The notes under the pieces are model-generated. The model saw nothing but the letters and a program-made list of their open reading frames with translations. It was not told the DNA's origin and did no database searches. Shown here one piece after another: positions 53,326-56,449 of a stretch of DNA of 56,449 nucleotides. The stretch's first letter is position 1; the number at the start of each line of letters is the position of its first letter. The DNA is from Promethearchaeota archaeon (GTDB lineage Archaea > Asgardarchaeota > Lokiarchaeia > Sigynarchaeales > SOKP01). Location: positions 1 through 56,449 of the forward strand of contig WJIN01000015.1 in assembly GCA_014730295.1 (NCBI GenBank), read 5' to 3'. Both the position numbers and the translations under genes were made by a program.

Positions 53326-55827
53326 ATGAACAAAAAGCAAACAGGAAGAATTGAAGCCAAAAATGTTAAAACGACATCAAATATGCTTAGAAAGAAGAAT
53401 ATAAAACGATATGTAGCGATTTGTAGCTTGGGTGTGATATTGATCTCAGCTGGAGTTGCATTACCTATTGTTATCCAAAATTTAATAAACGACGGGCTTT
53501 CAGAGCAAATTGTTGTCCCCTCGTCAACGGATCCAAATTATGACCACTGGACATCAAATAATTATGAGGGTGCACCAGAAGAATATTATACCTATTACTT
53601 ATGGAACTTAACAAATCCAGAACAATATTTAAGCGGTGAAAATCCTCTTTACGAAGAAATTGGGCCATTTAAATTTCGTGCGTTCAAATATAAATATGAT
53701 ATCACGTTTCAAGCCGATGATAAAATAGTCACTTATAAGGAATACGTTGATTATGTTCAAGTTGAGGGTGAGAATGCTTCGGAAATAAATATCACTAATA
53801 TCAATCCCGGAGTTTTAGGGGCGTTTGAAGTCGCGGGTGGAACCGAAATGGATTTTATGAAAATGAATTTTCCATTTCTTCTTTCCGAGGTTCGAAATAT
53901 TTTCTTGGACGAGATTGAAACAACAATGGGAGAGATTTTAACACGAGAGGGTTTGACTGATATGTTAGTTGGGGCAATCGATGATATTCTTGAAGTTGCC
54001 AGACAAGAATACAAGATTATAGACTGGGGATTAGACTTCCTTGAGAGAGTAGGAATTAATATAGTCCAGATCGTAGAAGATGTTTTAAATTTTCTATTTG
54101 ACAGTGGACTGCTTCCGGCTCAAAACCTAATAGATTTTATGAGCGATGCAATGCCTAGTCCTACATCAGTGTTGTATGAACAGTGGGCAAATGATAATTT
54201 TCCAGAGATTGACTGTGATCTCGCTGTACTTTACGATGGACTTGCAGCCTTAGATGAAGATAATTATGATGATGAGACAAATAATGACAATTCAATTTTA
54301 TTAGATTTGATGAAATGGTTATTAGAGGATACAAGCTTCGGAGATGAGATTAAAGAATTATTAGAAGGATTGATGAATGATTTAATCCAAGATTTAGGTG
54401 ATGATCTGGTTAAAGAAGTGGGAGATCCAATACCTCCACACGAAGGAGTAGATATAGATGGTAGATTTGGCTATATTGATTATGAGGGTGCTTCTGGAAG
54501 TGATCTTAATATCGCAGAGAAAGAAAATGGAGGATCTGGGTTGACTTATGAACAATGCGAAGCTCTTTGGAACGAAACCGATCCTTATTCCTTACTCGGA
54601 TTTTATTATTTGGAAAATCAAATATGGTACGATGCAATAGAAGAACAAAACATAGATAGCAGAAATTTTCTAATGGATAGATATAGTATAGATGAAACCC
54701 AGCTAAATTTTATATTAAATTGGATACACACAGCAATTAATATATGGGGTCCAAATGCGGTTGAATATAATCTAAATGAAGAATATAATTGCGGAGTAAT
54801 CACTACTCGAACAGCCGAAGAATGGCTATTTTCTGCAAAAGATACAGCTATTGAGACCTTTATGGCCTATTTTGGTCAAGATACAAAAATCGCGGAAGTC
54901 AATATTTTCGATGATTGTGAAAACGAGAATGAGGCTGAAATAGAAGAGGTGAAAAGTTATACTATTAAAACAGGTCAAGATAACATGAATGAGGCTAAAC
55001 AAATAGTTAAATACGATGATTCCGAGACAGTAGATATTTGGTCCTCTCCAGAACAAATCAAAGGCTCTGACGGGATGCAATTCCATCAAAATCTCAAGAA
55101 AGGAGAAACTCTGCAAACTTTCCAACCTGATCTTATGCGCGTAGTTAATTTGGAATATATTGGTCAATCTTCTATATATGGAATAAATTTACATAGATAT
55201 ACTCTCTCTGACGACACGTTCACAGAAAATGAAAAATATTTTATGGATACACCAGGATTTATTAACTTATCACCAGTCGAAAAATATCAAGGTGTACCTG
55301 TAAGGGTGAGCAAACCACACTTCCTCGATTGTGAATGCTCAAAATTAATAGAAACTGTTGAGGGAATGAATCCCGATAAGACGAAACATAATACGATTAT
55401 TGATGTTGAGCCGATCTCAGGAATAACCATGAATGCGAAACAGAGAATTCAAATTAATTTTGAAGTTTCTCCATCAGAACATTTGAAATCTAATATAAAT
55501 CAATCAATAATGCCAATTATGTGGTTCGAACGGGGCGGACAAGTTCCAAAAGATTTAGCTAATGAGTTCTCAAGTCAAGTTTATCCTGCATTAATTGCAA
55601 AGAATAATATAATGTTTTGGGGACTTCAGATTGGTGCGATGATGACCATTACAGGAGGAGCATTTACAGGAAGAAATGTCGTTCAAAATCGCACGATTAA
55701 AAACAAAATTGCTCCTAAATCAAAATCTGAGATGAAAAAGAATATTGCTAAAATAAATGATAAACTTGGATATACTCTTCAGAAAAACAAATTAAAACAT
55801 AAAAAAATCTCAAAAACCGAAAAATAA
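53326..55827 (+). CDS. CD36/LIMP-2/SR-B type scavenger receptor homologue
   Basis: The protein has about 833 residues from the ATG at 53326. The in-frame ATG at 53284 falls inside a conserved leader element, so the later start is preferred. It has the CD36 layout: an N-terminal membrane helix, a large outer domain, and a second helix near the end (FWGLQIGAMMTITGGAFTG) with a basic tail. Family motifs are visible: YLWNLTNPEQYL and EEIGPFKFR near the start, then GFINLSPVEKYQGVPV, SKPHFLDC, MNPDKTKHNTIIDVEPISG and KQRIQINFEV. An acidic insert of about 200 residues lengthens it beyond the usual 470. Eukaryotic members transport lipids or bind lysosomal enzymes. Its role here is unknown. Confidence 0.85.
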   Translation: MNKKQTGRIEAKNVKTTSNMLRKKNIKRYVAICSLGVILISAGVALPIVIQNLINDGLSEQIVVPSSTDPNYDHWTSNNYEGAPEEYYTYYLWNLTNPEQYLSGENPLYEEIGPFKFRAFKYKYDITFQADDKIVTYKEYVDYVQVEGENASEINITNINPGVLGAFEVAGGTEMDFMKMNFPFLLSEVRNIFLDEIETTMGEILTREGLTDMLVGAIDDILEVARQEYKIIDWGLDFLERVGINIVQIVEDVLNFLFDSGLLPAQNLIDFMSDAMPSPTSVLYEQWANDNFPEIDCDLAVLYDGLAALDEDNYDDETNNDNSILLDLMKWLLEDTSFGDEIKELLEGLMNDLIQDLGDDLVKEVGDPIPPHEGVDIDGRFGYIDYEGASGSDLNIAEKENGGSGLTYEQCEALWNETDPYSLLGFYYLENQIWYDAIEEQNIDSRNFLMDRYSIDETQLNFILNWIHTAINIWGPNAVEYNLNEEYNCGVITTRTAEEWLFSAKDTAIETFMAYFGQDTKIAEVNIFDDCENENEAEIEEVKSYTIKTGQDNMNEAKQIVKYDDSETVDIWSSPEQIKGSDGMQFHQNLKKGETLQTFQPDLMRVVNLEYIGQSSIYGINLHRYTLSDDTFTENEKYFMDTPGFINLSPVEKYQGVPVRVSKPHFLDCECSKLIETVEGMNPDKTKHNTIIDVEPISGITMNAKQRIQINFEVSPSEHLKSNINQSIMPIMWFERGGQVPKDLANEFSSQVYPALIAKNNIMFWGLQIGAMMTITGGAFTGRNVVQNRTIKNKIAPKSKSEMKKNIAKINDKLGYTLQKNKLKHKKISKTEK

Positions 55828-55963
55828 TTTCTAAAACTACATTTTTATAAATACCCTACTAATTATTTTCTATTTTTTTCTACAATTCCTAATTCTTATT
55901 ATTTTTAGTATAATTGTTTTACATTTTTGGGTTTTTGTCATATTGATGTTCAATAAGATAAGA

Positions 55964-56024
55964 TTTAAATAGATAAAAAACTAAATAGATAGTTATATGT
56001 GTGATCAGTAATGATGATCGCAGT
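55964..56024 (+). promoter_or_regulatory. Promoter and leader element of the repeat-protein gene
   Basis: TTTAAATA (55964-55971) is followed after 30 bases by TGATCAGTAATGATGATCG and the bases CAGT (56002-56024). This is the twin of the element upstream of the CD36-like gene. Here the ATGATG opens only a six-codon frame (MMIAVF, stop) that ends before the true start at 56056. Confidence 0.6.
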
Positions 56025-56055
56025 CTTTTAGAAAAAAAAAGGAAATATATTTACA

Positions 56056-56449
56056 ATGTCAAAGAAAGTAGCAGTAGCATCAATTATGTGTTTGGTTCTC
56101 GGCGGAATTTCCTTACCCGGGGGTATGCTTTTAGATAATCTCATTACAGACTTAACTTATAACTCCGTGGATGAGGGCCTCTTAGGTATTAAAGAAGAGG
56201 GTGTCCCGTTGGTAGAACCAATGATAAAACAATATGGGAGCGGAGAAGCATTGAGTCAAATTAAAGGTGTAGGAACCCTCGCAATCGAGGATCTCATCCA
56301 TCAAATGGGACCCGCAATTGCTTTATCCACAATTGAGGATATTGCCCCCGATGCAATTGAGGAAATGATTCTTCAGATGGGCCCCGCGATTGCTTTGGAT
56401 ATGATACGAGATCAAGCTCTAGAAGCTTCTGGACCACTCGTTAATGCGA
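56056..56449 (+). CDS. N-terminally anchored protein with 24-residue repeats (partial)
   Basis: The gene runs off the window after 131 codons with no stop. It starts MSKKVAVASIMCLVLGGISL, a membrane helix or signal anchor whose layout, including LP and DNLI, recalls the start of the CD36-like protein upstream. From residue 35 four 24-residue repeats follow (35-58, 59-82, 83-106, 107-130), with the pattern x-G-x(3)-A/L-L-x(2)-I and a closing I/V-E-x-M/L-I. The repeats look helical. It may be a CD36-type paralogue with a repeat insert or a different exported protein. Confidence 0.65.
   Translation, partial: MSKKVAVASIMCLVLGGISLPGGMLLDNLITDLTYNSVDEGLLGIKEEGVPLVEPMIKQYGSGEALSQIKGVGTLAIEDLIHQMGPAIALSTIEDIAPDAIEEMILQMGPAIALDMIRDQALEASGPLVNA
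56158..56445 (+). repeat. Four in-frame 72-nt coding repeats
   Basis: The four units begin at 56158, 56230, 56302 and 56374. Units three and four share QMGPAIAL, spelled with different codons, so the protein, not the DNA, seems to be conserved. Units one and two share I-K-x(2)-G and V/I-E-x-M/L-I. The array may continue beyond the window. Confidence 0.65.

Noticed and set aside
56012..56032. Short upstream ORF (MMIAVF) as a regulatory peptide
   Set aside because: The two copies of the element differ in whether this frame closes, so a conserved peptide is not supported. The DNA or RNA element itself is the better explanation.
1..56449. CRISPR array, insertion sequence, integrase or prophage
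   Set aside because: I saw no spaced direct repeats, no transposase or integrase motifs and no terminal inverted repeats bounding genes anywhere in the window.

Overview
This is an AT-rich, gene-dense stretch of an archaeal chromosome. It carries TBP, Alba, UPF0147, an archaeosortase-like enzyme and a tRNA gene whose interruptions fit bulge-helix-bulge splicing. It also has an unusual load of eukaryote-like signalling parts: a free-standing Rab-like GTPase, a Rab-like GTPase with an N-terminal extension, three Rag/Arf-type GTPases, a Roadblock/LC7 protein, longin-like sensor domains and a CD36-type scavenger receptor homologue. This combination points to an Asgard archaeon (Promethearchaeota), most likely of the Lokiarchaeia. 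The lineage is inferred from gene content, not from a marker-gene tree.

Layout. Positions 1-5 kb hold a membrane protein, a helix-hairpin-helix protein, a COG1926-type phosphoribosyltransferase, an ATP-cone protein, an unrecognised 313-residue protein, Alba, a 52-residue tail-anchored protein and a TPR protein. Positions 5.4-7.1 kb hold a two-gene NHEJ unit (Ku and an ATP-dependent ligase). At 8.1-8.4 kb lies a cold-shock gene broken by a 29-nt hairpin insert. Positions 8.9-13.5 kb hold a four-PAS histidine kinase, several small genes (one a ribbon-helix-helix protein that seems to start at AUA) and an exported protein with a CTERM-type tail. Positions 13.8-31 kb are mostly metabolic: a glycyl radical enzyme, a DEAD-box helicase, an M20 amidohydrolase, a nitroreductase, an extended Rab GTPase, tRNA-Pro with two introns, UPF0147, PEP synthase, a SelB-like protein with a decayed G domain, an aldo/keto reductase and a membrane-anchored glycosidase-like protein. 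Positions 31-34 kb hold macro-domain, cysteine-cluster, M42 peptidase and TBP genes.

Positions 34.5-42 kb and 49.6-56.4 kb are the most distinctive. The first has an archaeosortase-like enzyme, a Rab-like GTPase followed by two tandem 7TM proteins with longin-like cytosolic domains, and a longin-GTPase-roadblock fusion. The second has two tandem GTPases with the Rag/Gtr layout (G domain plus roadblock-like C-terminus), a zinc-ribbon/Roadblock protein, a CD36-type protein and the start of a second N-terminally anchored protein with 24-residue repeats. The last two genes share a promoter and leader element. Between these blocks lies a partial threonine pathway (ACT protein, homoserine dehydrogenase, threonine synthase) with a ClC transporter.

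The observations most worth following are the doubly interrupted tRNA-Pro, the hairpin inside the cold-shock gene, the Rag-like GTPase pair beside a Roadblock gene, and the CD36-type gene with its shared leader element. All family assignments were made by reading motifs. No database search was run.
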